Positions 22,660 to 34,400 of a DNA stretch of 64,000 bases are shown in pieces (the stretch's first letter is position 1; each line of letters begins with the position of its first letter). This DNA comes from Cyrtodaria siliqua. Its lineage: Eukaryota > Mollusca > Bivalvia > Adapedonta > Hiatellidae. The position numbers and the translations under genes were made by a program. Below the pieces are notes generated by a model. That model had not been told where the DNA came from, did no database searches, and was given only the letters and a program-made list of their open reading frames with translations. Location: assembly GCA_037043455.1 (NCBI GenBank), contig JAWPHD010005567.1, positions 62,001 to 126,000 on the forward strand. Direction: 5' to 3'.

Positions 22660-24936
22660 CAAGAGGCCCAAGAGGGCCTGTGGACGCTCTACTGGCTAAT
22701 ATGGCTCTGATAACATCAATGAAACGAGTGACTATCGTCTTAAAGAGGCAGAATATAGCATTTTTAACTAAATCAAGAGCCATAAATCCGCCGTTACTTG
22801 TCCGATCTGGCTGGTTTTCGAACTTGGCCAGTAGAGATAATAAAAAAAAACTTAAAAAAAAAAAAAAATTTACTGAGCTGTTATTGACATTAACAATCTG
22901 GTAGTTTGGTAAAGATCGAATGAAAAAAAATAAGGCGTCTAGAGTGTACACAAGGTTTTTCAAGTATTTGACCTAGTGACCTAGTTTTTGACCCTGTGTG
23001 ACCCATTTTCGAACTTTAGCAAGCTATAATTGAGACAAATATTCTGACAAAATTGCATCAAGATCGGGTCAAAAATATGGCCTCTAGAGTGTACACACGT
23101 TTTTTCCAAAGTTTGACCTAGTGACCTAGTTTTTAACACCATGTGACCCATTTTTTAACTTGACCAAGATATAATTAAGACAAACATTTTGACAAAGTTT
23201 CATCAAGATTGGGTCAGAAATACGGCTTCTAGAGTGTACACAAGGTTTTTCCAATATTTGACCTAGTGACCTAGTTTTTAACCCCATGTTACCCATTTTC
23301 AAACTTGACCAAGATATAATTAAGACAAACATTCTGACAAAGTTGCATCAAGCTCGGGTCAAAAATATGGCCTCTAGAGTGTACACAAGGTATTTCCAAT
23401 ATTTGACCTAGTGACCTAGTTTTTAACTTCATGTGACCCATTTCCGAACTTGATCAAGATATAATTAAGATAAACAATTTGACAAAATTTCAACAAATAT
23501 GACCTCTAGAGTGTACACAAGTTTTTTTCAAGTATTTGACCTAGTGACCTAGTGTTTGACCCCACATGACCCATTTTTAAACATGACCGAGATTTCATTG
23601 AGACAAACATTCTGACAAAGTTTCATCAAGATCAGGTCAAAAATATGGCCTCTAGAGTGTACACACGGTTTTTCCAAAGTTTGACCTAGTGACCTAGTTT
23701 TTAACACCATGTGACCCATTTTTGAACTTGACCAAGATATAATTAAGACAAACATTTTGACAAAGTTTCATCAAGATTGGGTCAGAAATACGGCTTCTAG
23801 AGTGTACACAAGGTTTTTCAAGTATTTGACCTAGTGACCTAGTTTTTAACCCCATGTGACCCATTTTCAAACTTGACCAAGATATAATTAAGACAAACAT
23901 TCTGACAAAGTTGCATCAAGCTCGGGTCAAAAATATGGCCTCTAGAGTGTACACAAGGTTTTTCCAATATTTGACCTAGTGACCTAGTTTTTGACCCCCC
24001 ATGACCCATTTTCGAACTTGACCGAGATTTCATTGAGACAAACAATAAAGATAAACATTCTGACAAAGTTGCATCAAGCTCGGGTCAAAAATATGGCCTC
24101 TAGAGTGTACACAAGTATTTTGCAATATTTGACCTAGTGACCTAGTTTTTTATTTCATGTGACCCATTTTCGAACTTGATCAAGATATAATTAAGATAAA
24201 CAATTTGACAAAGTTTCATCAAGATTGGAAAACAAATATGACCTCTAGAGTGTATACAAGTTTTTCAAGTATTTGACCTAGTGACCTAGTTTTTGACCCC
24301 ACATGACCCATTTTTGAACTTGACCGAGATTTCATTAAGACAAACATTCTGACAAAGTTTCATCAAGATCAGGTCAAAAATATGGCCTCTAGAGTGTACA
24401 CACGGTTTTTCCAAAGTTTGACCTAGTGACCTAGTTTTTAAACCATGTGACCCATTTTTGAACTTGACCAAGATATAATTAAGACAAACATTTTGACAAA
24501 GTTTCATCAAGATTGGGTCAGAAATACGGCTTCTAGAGTGTACACAAGGTTTTTCAAGTATTTGGCCTAGTGACCTAGTTTTTAACCCCATGTGACCCAT
24601 TTTCAAACTTGACCAAGATATAATTAAGACAAACATTCTGACAAAGTTGCATCAAGCTCGGGTCAAAAAATATGGCCTTTAGAGTGTACACAAGGTTTTT
24701 CCAATATTTGACCTAGTGACCTAGTTTTTGACCCCACATGACCCAGTTTCGAACTTGACCGAGATTTCATTGAGACAAACATTCTGACAAAGTTTCATGA
24801 TGATTGCATCAGAAATGTGGCCTCTAGAGTGTACACAAGCAAAAGTTAACGGACGGACGGACGACGGACGACGGACGACGGAAGACGGACAACACACGAT
24901 CCCATAAGCTCTGCTGGCCCTTGGCCAGTAGAGCTA
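22660..24936 (+). mobile_element. Non-autonomous element built of 145-bp tandem repeats
   Basis: Inserted in copy 2 where copy 1 reads ATTCAAAAATTGG. It starts CAAGAGGCCCAAGAGGGCC, and GCTCTACTGGCT follows near 22686. It ends GGCCCTTGGCCAGTAGAGCT, so GCTCTACTGGC is present in inverted form near both ends. The middle holds about 13 units of 145 bp: 'CTAGAGTGTACAC' recurs from 22938 to 24825. A (GGAC)n/(GACG)n run lies near the right end (24852-24890). No coding capacity; the many short minus-strand frames repeat with the unit. Confidence 0.85.
22938..24840 (+). repeat. 145-bp minisatellite, ~13 units
   Basis: Each unit carries CTAGAGTGTACACAAGG, TTTGACCTAGTGACCTAG (itself a short internal repeat), CATGTGACCCATTTT, AACTTGACCAAGATATAA and CTGACAAAGTT. 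Variants such as TGGCCTCTAGA and CGGCTTCTAGA alternate, and pairs of units recur at a distance, which suggests block duplication of several units at once. Confidence 0.9.
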
Positions 24937-26861
24937 AAAATTGGAAAATATTGAATTAATTGGCTCTACGTCAGCCCGACGTCGGCATATCCAACATCTG
25001 ACCGATATCTTTTCAGCAAATCATAAAAAAAACACACAAACCCAGTCAGCAAGCCAATATCGGACCGATATGTTTCCTATATACAGATAACGGATGACAT
25101 CGGGCCTTGCCGCTCTGTTACTGATATCGGTAACAGAGCGGCAGTCTGCATAACGGCCCGATGTCTATGACAGATAACGGATACATCGGGCCGATCTGCC
25201 GACATTCCGAACAATTACCAAAAATCTATCCGATATGGCCATGCTGGCTGGGAAGTGGTGGGGTGGCTTGTAGTCTAAGACTTTCCTGGAGAGGGATGTC
25301 TGTCTGAGGAAACTTTTCCTCTTTTTTTTTCAGGGTGGTGGTGGGTGTGTGTGTGGGTGGGGGTGGTTTGTCCATAAATAATTAATCATTTAAAACTTCT
25401 TATTCTTCCAGTACTGTGCTGGGTTCCTCTGGAACATCTTCGCATAACGGTGAATATTTACATGACTCATGAGTGATGGAAAGTTCAAGGTGAAGTTAAA
25501 ACTTGCTCAACATAAACCCACAAAAGTGTTCGTACGAAGTGAAAGAAATTATAATCGATTTGTCCACAATTAATCATTTAAACTAGCTCAACATCAACTC
25601 ACAAAAGTGTTATTACAAAGTAAAAGCAATCCGAGTCTTCCAGAAATTACCTGAGTTGTCACTAGTCGTCTGCAAATAATGTCAATATTTACTACTGTTA
25701 CGTCACTGATGTTAACACGCGCTAATTTGCATAATGTGGAAAGTTTCCGGCCAAGACAATTTAACCTTCATACCGAGTGTTTACAAACAAAAACCATAAT
25801 AAATGAATATCTCACATATGCTGCTAGTGTTGTTTAATCATTGTGCGCTCTGCAATTGTTGACATGTTCAGCATATTCCTGCATTTGTTGTCATTTTGAA
25901 ATTTCCCACGGAAACCACATATTTTCTAGAAAGCCTTAGTTTCGCATTTGAACTCTTTAAATATTCTGCTGCACATATTCTATAGGACTTTGTGAAGGAG
26001 TCGGAGAGACTTTCAAATTATTTCTGAAACTCTACTCTAATCAGTCATAACGGAAACGTTGCACAGAAAACTGTTTTAAAGAAAACAAATCAGAATTTCG
26101 AAACTAAAACTCCTATAGTGGGAGCCGGTGTTTGCGTTAGAAATGCTTAAAGCGTGACAACGACGCTTTACCATCAAAATCGAGACACATAGATTAGCAA
26201 TTATCTTCTTTTTTTTCTTTTTTTTTTTTTTCTTTTTTTTTTCTCCCGTTACCGTAAAGTTCGCTTGCGCTCGAAGTGCCTTCGGCACTTCTCGCTAGCT
26301 GTGCTCGCTAATATGAACTAAGGTAAAACCTTGAGGCGAGCACAGAAAATGTGAAAGTAAATTTTAAACTGATAAAACTCAATGAAAGAACAATACAATT
26401 GAAAGCAACACAATAATGAGGTCCTTTCAGGGGTTTTGGGGAAAATGGCCATTTGTATTTGGTGAACAAGGGAACAATGGCTGTTAACAATGGCTGTTAT
26501 TTTCAGTGGAAAAGAGAAAATCGACACACATTTTTAGGTTAGGGAACAATGGAACATGACTTTACAGGAAATAAAATTCTAACATATAGTTTTAATATTA
26601 AAAAAAAAAATTAATACCCACATGATATATCGGATCGCATGTAAAATTTAACTTGTAAACCAAATATTTTACTCTTAATAATTATTCTATATTGTTGTGA
26701 TAAAATACTAACCTATCTTATGTTTCTTGTCAATCAACATATGAGTAAATTAATTGACTATTCATAATTTCGATCATCAAAGTCAGCTGACCAAGCAATG
26801 GCCTAGGCATTTGACACACCTCTAAATTGTGGTAGGTGGTCAACTCAAACTCGATCTTTAT

Positions 26862-27122
26862 CATAGTTTGTTTGTTTGTATGGTGTTTTACATCATTTTC
26901 AACACATGTAAGGTTATATACTAGTATCACGGTCGATTTTTTTTGTGTTGGAGGCATCCACACACTTTTCCTGGGTAGAACCAGTACTGTAAACCTCCCG
27001 TCATCCGTAAGAATCGACACTTCCTCACTTACAAATCGAGCTCCCAGTGTAATTCGAACCCAGCGATGAGAGGTGAAGGTTTAGAATGCAACGTCGTTAA
27101 CCATTCGACTACGGAGACGCTT
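26862..27122 (-). mobile_element. tRNA-derived SINE family S, copy 2
   Basis: Reverse complement of the family at 6605-6835. On the minus strand it reads GCGTCTCCGTAGTCGAATGG, then the B box GGGTTCGAATTACACTGGGA, GGTTCTACCCAGGAAAAGTG, and the tail ACAAACAAACAAA. Confidence 0.85.
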
Positions 27123-27199
27123 CGTCTTTATCATAGATGTTCAACCAAGTTTATTGTAAAGGTTAAGGTATTTACGGTGTGATTTTTTTTAAAACCAAA

Positions 27200-27840
27200 T
27201 TTTGAAAATTATCTTATTTTTACTCTTTCAACTCAAGAGGCACCTTTCCTGGGTTTATATTGTTTTCCAGAGAGAATTATTTTGTATCACACATATCTTT
27301 TTGGCAGCTACTACAAACAGTGTCACTGAACATTTTCAATTCAGTTCTTCTTTCTAGACAAATTTCGCATTTAGAAAAAACGTACGACATCTGTTCTATT
27401 TCAAAGGCAAGTATAGCCCCCATAGCAAGGTTGAATTTTTCATCTTTCTGTAATGGTGCAGCTTCTGGTATGTCATTTATTTGATATGTTTTGATAATAT
27501 ACCTTTTTTCCCGTTTATTTCTCATTTCCCTTTTCTTTGATTCTGACTGTGTTTCGTTTTCAAGAGGTTTTGATTCCTAGTTTCCTACATAAAGATTGGA
27601 TGGCATTGGTTATATTAGAGTTGGAATTTGAGTCCTTATTTGGTTCAGTATATGGTGTACTAATATAATTTTCTGAATTATGTTTGCTCTTGTTGCCATG
27701 CGTGTTTTCGGTGGGTGATATTCGCTTTTTACTTTTACCACTATCAGCATCATTAGAACTTGAAACTGTTTATTGTTCAAAAGTAAGTCAATGGTTGTAC
27801 ATGACAATTCTCCTTCATTGGTTGAAAAAGAATACATGTG
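27200..27840 (-). pseudogene. Helitron N-terminal ORF remnant
   Basis: The best segment (27277-27525, minus) includes CEICLERRTE and CSSCQKD, a four-Cys zinc-binding-like block. Read past an in-frame stop just downstream, it continues FSLENNINPGKVPLELKE. The order C-x2-C...C-x2-C then an ENN-(I/M)-x-PG-x-VP motif is typical of the region just before the Rep/helicase part of invertebrate Helitron proteins. Upstream (27525-27840, minus) is a hydrophilic Ser/Asn/Lys-rich stretch in another frame. Only this N-terminal piece is present; no HUH Rep motif or helicase domain was found in the insert. At least one stop and one frameshift. Confidence 0.6.
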
Positions 27841-28032
27841 ATATTGCTCTGCACCAAACTCATGTTACATTGATGTTGTAGCCTAAACACAGTTTCAATC
27901 TCACAAGCTGTGGCCCACCCTTGACCATTTATCATTTCCCTCTCGTATTAAAGTTTGGTCATGTCAGGACTGTGGTAAATTTGGACTAACTCCTCCATGC
28001 CAAACCTGTTATCAGCAATATTATAAAATTAT

Positions 28033-28543
28033 TGCCTTTCAGTGAGGTCGATATGTGTATATATTACATATTTGTCTGTGATTTGTATAGAAAATACTGG
28101 GAAGAGAAAAGCTATATCAACTCGTTTGTTCTACTGGGAAATATCTCTCTGGTGTAAAAAGGCATTAATCATTAGAAATATTAATAAAGTCATTTTAAAT
28201 TATGTAATATATAGTTTAATAACCAGTGTTTTTGTGATACTGAAAATATCTCCCGAGGTAGAGAAATGGCCCCTATATAAAAACTCGTGCTCCGCACTCG
28301 TTCTTATATCGGGGCCATTTCTCTACCTCGGGAGATATAGAGAAATGGCCCCTATATAAAAACTCGTGCTCCGCACTCGTTCTTATATCGGGGCCATTTC
28401 TCTACCTCGGGAGATATTTCCCGTATCTCAAAAACACTGGTTATTAAACTATATTTATCGACCTGATATCGTCTCGGTCGATAATACTTTTCTCAGGTCG
28501 ATAAATGCAACACATATCGACCGAACCTAAAAGGCAACAATTA
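28033..28543 (-). mobile_element. Fold-back element family F, copy 2, with duplicated palindromic core
   Basis: Outer inverted ends: TTGCCTTTCAGTGAGGTCGATA at left and TATCGACCGAACCTAAAAGGCAA at right. Inside, 28207-28456 is one large hairpin with TATATAGTTTAATAACCAG and its complement at the ends. Its core of 79 bp (GAGAAATGGCCCC...GGGGCCATTTCTC, itself palindromic) occurs twice in tandem at 28261-28339 and 28340-28418. The part 28045-28210 is the reverse complement of sequence at 5405-5690. Confidence 0.8.
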
Positions 28544-28561
28544 TTTTATTATTAAATCAAA

Positions 28562-28905
28562 TTATTCATGGAATTTTGAAATTTTTGAATTTTGAAATTT
28601 TGAATTTTTGGAATTCTGAAATTTTGAAATTTTGAAATGTTGCATTTGAAATTTTTGAATTTTGAAATTTTGAAAATTTTGAAATTTTGAAAATTTTGAA
28701 ATTTTTGGAATTTTGAATTTGAATTTTTTTTTGAAATTTTGAAATTTTGAAAATTTAGAATTTTGGAATTTTTGAATTTTGACATTTTTGAATTTTGAAT
28801 TTTTTGGAATTTTTGGAATTTTAAAATTTTTGAAATTTTGAAATTTTGAATTTGGAAATTTTGAATTTTGAATATTTGAATTTTTGAATTTTTGAATTAG
28901 TTTAA
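28562..28905. repeat. (GAATTTTGAAATTTT)n low-complexity tract
   Basis: About 340 bp of alternating GAATTTT, GAAATTTT and GGAATTTT. Both frames that look open on the minus strand (Lys/Phe/Asn repeats) are products of the simple sequence. Confidence 0.95.
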
Positions 28906-30715
28906 TTTTGACAACCAATAACAAATAATAAAACAACTTCTAATGATAAGCATATCGCTTCATTCGTAACTACTTGCGACGGGATTAGCCGAACTAGTAC
29001 GAATACTCCAAACTACGAAAAGAGACAATCGTCCAAGTGAAACAGACTGATCCCCTGATGATTTGAGGAAAAAATCCGAAATTGCCGAACACAATTTCAT
29101 CAATGGCGGCGCTTCCGGTGCGACACAGTTTTTTTGCCCAGCCACCCGTACGATTTCAACATTTGCACATGTGTTACCATTAGCCGATCATCGTCGGCCG
29201 GCTGCGCCGGCCGAGCTCTGCTCGGTAATATTAAAAAAAAAATCACAAAAAGTTAACATTTCAAACAATATTTTTGTGATGACAGTATACTGTAGGCCAG
29301 AATGAATTTTGGGGAACATTAGCAAATCTTTTAAACATTAAAAATACTTTTAGAGAACAGGGGAACATTGGACAGGACAAATAATTTTATGGAACAAAGC
29401 AAAATAGTTGTGGGGAACAAGGGAACACTGACTCATATTTTCAGGGAACAAAGGAAGATGTACCCCTTCCATCCTCCTGGGGGCCTCAATAGTAATAAGA
29501 AGAATGAATAAATCATTAAAAAAACCTCATTGCACACTTTCTTTCACAACTGAGCTGTATACACTTTCTTTTGCAACTCAGTATATTTAGATAAAAACGT
29601 TTTAGACTAGCTTGAAAGAAACTAAACTGCCAAATTCAGCATTTACCTCACTGCTTCAAGTATACACTGTCGTGATATAACTAAACTGAAAGATTGTTAA
29701 CTTTATACATATACATACATTGTTCCAATTGCTTTTTTACATTTTTTTTCTTTTTGCCAGAAATGTTGATATTTTCTGTTATTATTTATTACTAAATATA
29801 TGCAAACTGTGACCTGTGTATTTAGCCGATAACAGTAAATATGATTCACAAATAGATGAGAGATAGGAATAATTGTTTTAATTTTAACACCACAGTCCAT
29901 CTGTCCTGATCTTACCTTGAATAAGAACCGTCTGTACAAGTTGGCAAGTTGCATTCACTTCAGTGTATGGGTTTGAAGAAATCCAATGTGTGTGTGACTG
30001 ACCCAATGGGCCCACTCCTAAAAGATGCTATGGTCACCATCCAATGCTGGTTGTAAATGCCTGACAGAATAATGCAACTATCAGTCACAGACAACCATTT
30101 AAATATAAACAAAGGATAGATGACTCTTTTCTTGAAGATGTTCAGTGTGATGAAGCCCTTCTGTAGTGTAAATCTCATTTTTGCTTTTCACTGAAGAAGC
30201 AGTTCCAGTACATCCTGGTGTTTCATCTCTGTTCTAGTCTGTTGTTCAGGTGAATCGTACCACTGGTCCATAATTGTCATAAAACAAATACAAACAATTC
30301 CGGTTTTTAAGTTCTATAATGAGGTCATTTTACCATACCACAGATATGACTTACAAATCACTATCTGAGTCAAATAAATGAGAACCAGACCATCCACCAT
30401 ATTTTAAACGATAGGACACCCACCTGTATGGGCACAATAGAATCTGGACTTATGATTGTGTTTAGTGTAATGTATCTATCTACAGTCTATAGTGCTGCCA
30501 CACTGGAATACCACACCATGGTACACACACGTGTGTGTGTGTTTTGTAGGTCGGTCGGTGTGTGTGTGAGTGTGTGGGGGTCGGGGGGGAGGTATTTTTA
30601 AATGAACAAATCTAGGGGGTGAGGACCAAGCCAGCAATCCTATATCTAGCCTTTATCGTCCCCATATTTTTTTTATAGGACCAGTATCGCAAACGATATC
30701 GGTCTGAGATCGGCG

Positions 30716-30960
30716 CAGGGCCGTCGATCTGTTTTGGGGGACTACGACCCATACCCTTGGGTGGGGGAATTATAGTCTACATGTTTTATTTGTATTGAAT
30801 ACAGTTCGTACTCAATATTTTACGTACCAGAAGTTTTTTTTTATTGTTTTTTTTGGTTTCAGGGGGGAATTTTGAGTCTCTAATGGGGGGAAAAAACATA
30901 CTTTTTGGAGGGGGAATGCGTTCGGTTACCGGACGCAATAGCGGCAGATCGACGGTCCTG
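30716..30960. mobile_element. 245-bp MITE in copy 3
   Basis: The left end CAGGGCCGTCGATCTG is the inverse of the right end CAGATCGACGGTCCTG, with one mismatch in 16 bp. Copies 1 and 2 lack it. The interior is G-rich (GGGTGGGGGAATTATAG). A neat target duplication is not visible; about 35 bp of unit sequence is missing at the site, so a deletion accompanied or followed insertion. CAGGG ends are hAT-like, but this is only suggestive. Confidence 0.8.
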
Positions 30961-31418
30961 TCGGCTACACATCGGTCAAATATCGGTTAAATATCGTTTT
31001 AGTTTACTATCCATCATCGGTCAGACAACCTTTTAGTTTACTATCCATCTGGGCCCATTATGACAGATAAACATCGATTTTGTTCTATTGTCACCATCCA
31101 GCTAGCACAGTATGTAGCTAGAGCATCGGATTACCAATCCAAAATAAATGTATGTGTTTCGCAACATACAAGGTTATCGGGCGTTTAACTCCGTCCAATT
31201 TTTTTTATCAAATCAATTTAATGAATACTGACTACCTTATATATATCTTTTTGTAGGAGCTTTCCTCAATTAGCTTGACTGGAAAAATATTCATTAGCAA
31301 TAAATAAAACTCTTGTGAATGTAGTTAGCATCATTTTGCAATGTAAAAAATGACAGTTGCGAGGAATATCTGTTCACATTAACAACAAATATACAATATT
31401 CAAAATGACATGTTATTA

Positions 31419-34400
31419 GGGTGATTTCAAAAATAATGAAGCATACGTGTAATTTTTTGGTAAAATTTCAAATTACAGATGGGATTATAATTTTTAGTGC
31501 AATAGTTAGCCAATATGTTCAAGTTTATGTCATGAATACGGCCAATGGATAAGTTAACATGTTACAATAAAAATACTAGTGTTTATATGAATTTTAATGA
31601 ACTTTTTTGAAATAAATGACCAAATTGTGATTCACAAATTATCTCAAACAATAATCATAATACTGTTTTTGCAGCATGTACATATAAAGTAACATGTTCA
31701 ACAATCATTTTTTAGTAAACATATGTTCTGTAGTCCAAAATACAATTGAAAAATATAGGTTTTTATGCTTTTAAGTCCCATTATTTTATAAACACACACC
31801 TTAATGTCATTTTTATGCACCATTATCTTAAACTTTTGAAGAGTAAACTTTATGTTTTGCATAATTTAGGACATACTCGAGATATTTACAAAGTTTCATA
31901 AGTGTAAATTAAAATTTGCCAAAAATATGAATACTTAAAAAAAGCCACATTGTCTTGCTTTTTTGTACACTTGGGACAATGCCTTGCATTATTAAAAATC
32001 AACATACATTTCTGATCTTAAAACAGAGTCTACTGGCTACAAAGTTAAGAACTTTTAAAATTTGCCCCATGACCTATGTGTTAAACAGGAATTTTATTTG
32101 TAATATTCTGTTTTAAGATTTATAGTTAAAGATTACAATTAATGTTTGCAGGTTTAGACCGTTCTATCTCAAATCATTTGGAGGGAAATGAACAATGAAT
32201 GTAAATACAGCATCAAAATAAAACTTTAAACAATGATTCACTCATTTTCTTGGTTTCAATGATCCATGAATGCCCTTAAAGAGCTTAAATTTCTTCATTT
32301 TTTTTTGTTTTAAACATTAACCATAATTCTGTACACTTGGGACAATTTACTAACATCATCAATATGTTTATTTTAATGTGTAAATCAGTGTTCCTGTAGG
32401 AACATATGTAAATATAAACACTTATAATGTTATTTCACGATAAAATTCCATACAATATAGAAAAATTAAATATTGCAAAGTGATTTCTTATTATTCTGAA
32501 AACAAGAGATCTTATCAGAATAAAGTAATGATTGAATAATATCTTAGCATTAAGACAATATATTGTGGAATAATAAATCTTTGCTTTTGTTCTGGTAGAC
32601 TCCGAAAAACTTACAATAAATATATTGATACCTCATAAATAAGAGTTAATTTATAGCATTTGATAAAAGATTTATAAATGTGTACACTTGGGACAAAACT
32701 ATTGAACAAATTAAACTTTCTAAATTATCAAATGAATTACCAAGATTAACTTTCCGTAGGAATACCTATATTATTGTTATATTATTCAAACACTGAAAAC
32801 AATTTGCTTTAACAAACATCTATACAATTCAACTGATTATACATAACTTAACTCCTAACAAATGAAGTCATGTTAAATGCTTAAACATAATGGTCTGAAG
32901 TATTATATCCCAAGCCAGAACACAATTATTAAACTCATACCTGAACTCAGACACTTGTTCTTGTACCTCTGTACATGCAACAAAAGTGTACCAATACATT
33001 TATGTACAGTGAAACAAGTGTACATATGTACATGTATGTACATTAAAACAAGCGTACTTTTCTACATTCAATGTACAGCCAAACAAATGTATCTCTGACC
33101 TGTACATGCAAATAAGTGTTGCCGTACCTTTCTACTTTCAAATAAGCTTACCTCTGTGCCTCTGTTCATGCAAACAAGTGTACCTCCATACATATTTACA
33201 GCAAAACAGCTGCACATATGTACATGCAAACAAGTGTACCTCTCTGTATCCAAACAGATGTATCTCTGTAAATCCAAAAAGGTGTACCTCTGTACATCTT
33301 AACGAGTGTACCCCTGTACACCCAAACATTTAGTGTACCTTTGTACATTCAAACAAGTGTACCTTTATACCTCTGTACATCCTTACAATTGTACCTCTTA
33401 TATACATCCATACATGTGTAACTCTGTACATCCAACCAAATCTACATCTGTACATCTTAACATGTATCTGTCATCTATAAATCCAAACAAGTGTACCTAT
33501 GCTCACATGTAGAAAAAAAGTGTAAATCTATATCTCTGTATATCTTAACAAATGAACCTCTGTCCATCTGTACAGCCAAACAAGTGTACATAATAATGTA
33601 CCTCTGGTACATGCAAACAAATGTACCTCTGGCACATGCAAACAATTGCATCTCGGTACATTTGTACAGCCAAACAAGTGTACATAATAATGTACATCTG
33701 ATACATGCAAACAAATGTACCTCTACATCTGTACAGCCAAACAAGTGTACTTCAGTACATCTGGTTTATAAATGCAAACAATGGTGCCTCTGTACATGCA
33801 AACAATGGTACCTATTTACATCTAGACAAGTACTAGTACCTCTATACAGCTGTACCTCTGTATATCAGTGAACATGAGTACATCCAAACAAATGCACCTC
33901 TGCACATATACCTCTGTACATCCAAGCAAGTATTCCTCTGTACATCCAAACAACTGAATCTCTGTATATTCAAACAGAGGTACACCTTTTTGGATGTAAA
34001 AAGGTGTACCTCTGTACATCCAAGCCAGTTTATCTCTGTACCTAGACTGTACATCCAAACAAGTGTACCGGTACCTCAATTAATCTTCATTTAATATAAT
34101 GGTCTCTGGCCTTCTAAAAAAAGGCCTTGAATATGTGTTTGAGTTGGAGTCACAACAGTTTTACTTCTTAAAGTGCCCTCAAAGGGAACTTTAAGGACCA
34201 GAGTTGCCATCTTTAATGTATCAAATCATTTCCTGAAAACTTATTTGACATTTATCAAGTGTATTGAGCAAAACCAGTTTTTTATGTCCCAAGTGTACAA
34301 TAACAATAGTTATATTTATGTGCAGTGTAAAATACTCATAGAGGCATTATCTATTAAACCTTATACAGCATATGTCAAGTAGAAGAATGTTGCCTTACTA

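Larger units (their letters stand above)
16579..26310 (+). repeat. 4-kb unit, copy 2 (interrupted twice)
   Basis: Same start (TAATATGAACTAAGG at 16579) and same end (GCTAGCTGTGCTCGCTA to 26310) as copy 1. About 3.9 kb of unit sequence is split by a transposon at 17504-21075 and by a 145-bp-repeat element at 22660-24935. Removing both restores collinearity with copy 1. It retains an early segment (GGGGTTTTGGGGGAAATGG region, ~16698-16780) that copy 1 has lost. It joins copy 3 directly with a 2-bp overlap. Confidence 0.9.
26610..29226. mobile_element. 2.6-kb composite insert in copy 3
   Basis: Flanked on both sides by the same 16 bases AATATTAAAAAAAAAA (26594-26609 and 29227-29242), present once in copies 1 and 2, so it looks like a target duplication. 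From left to right it holds unidentified sequence (26610-26860), a minus-strand SINE, a minus-strand Helitron remnant, a fold-back element, a GAATTTT-type low-complexity tract, and a right end with hairpin GGCCGGC-TGC-GCCGGCC followed by GAGCTCTGCTCGGTA. The single outer duplication suggests insertion as one unit, with later insertions inside. Confidence 0.7.

Noticed and set aside
23126..24636. Repeated minus-strand frames starting MFVLIISWSS
   Set aside because: They recur with the 145-bp minisatellite and have no independent support as genes.
28552..28936. Lys/Phe/Asn-rich minus-strand proteins of 77 and 124 residues
   Set aside because: Pure translation of a GAATTTT low-complexity tract.
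32877..34080. Cys/Thr/Tyr-rich frames on both strands
   Set aside because: By-products of the GTACCTCTGTACAT minisatellite.
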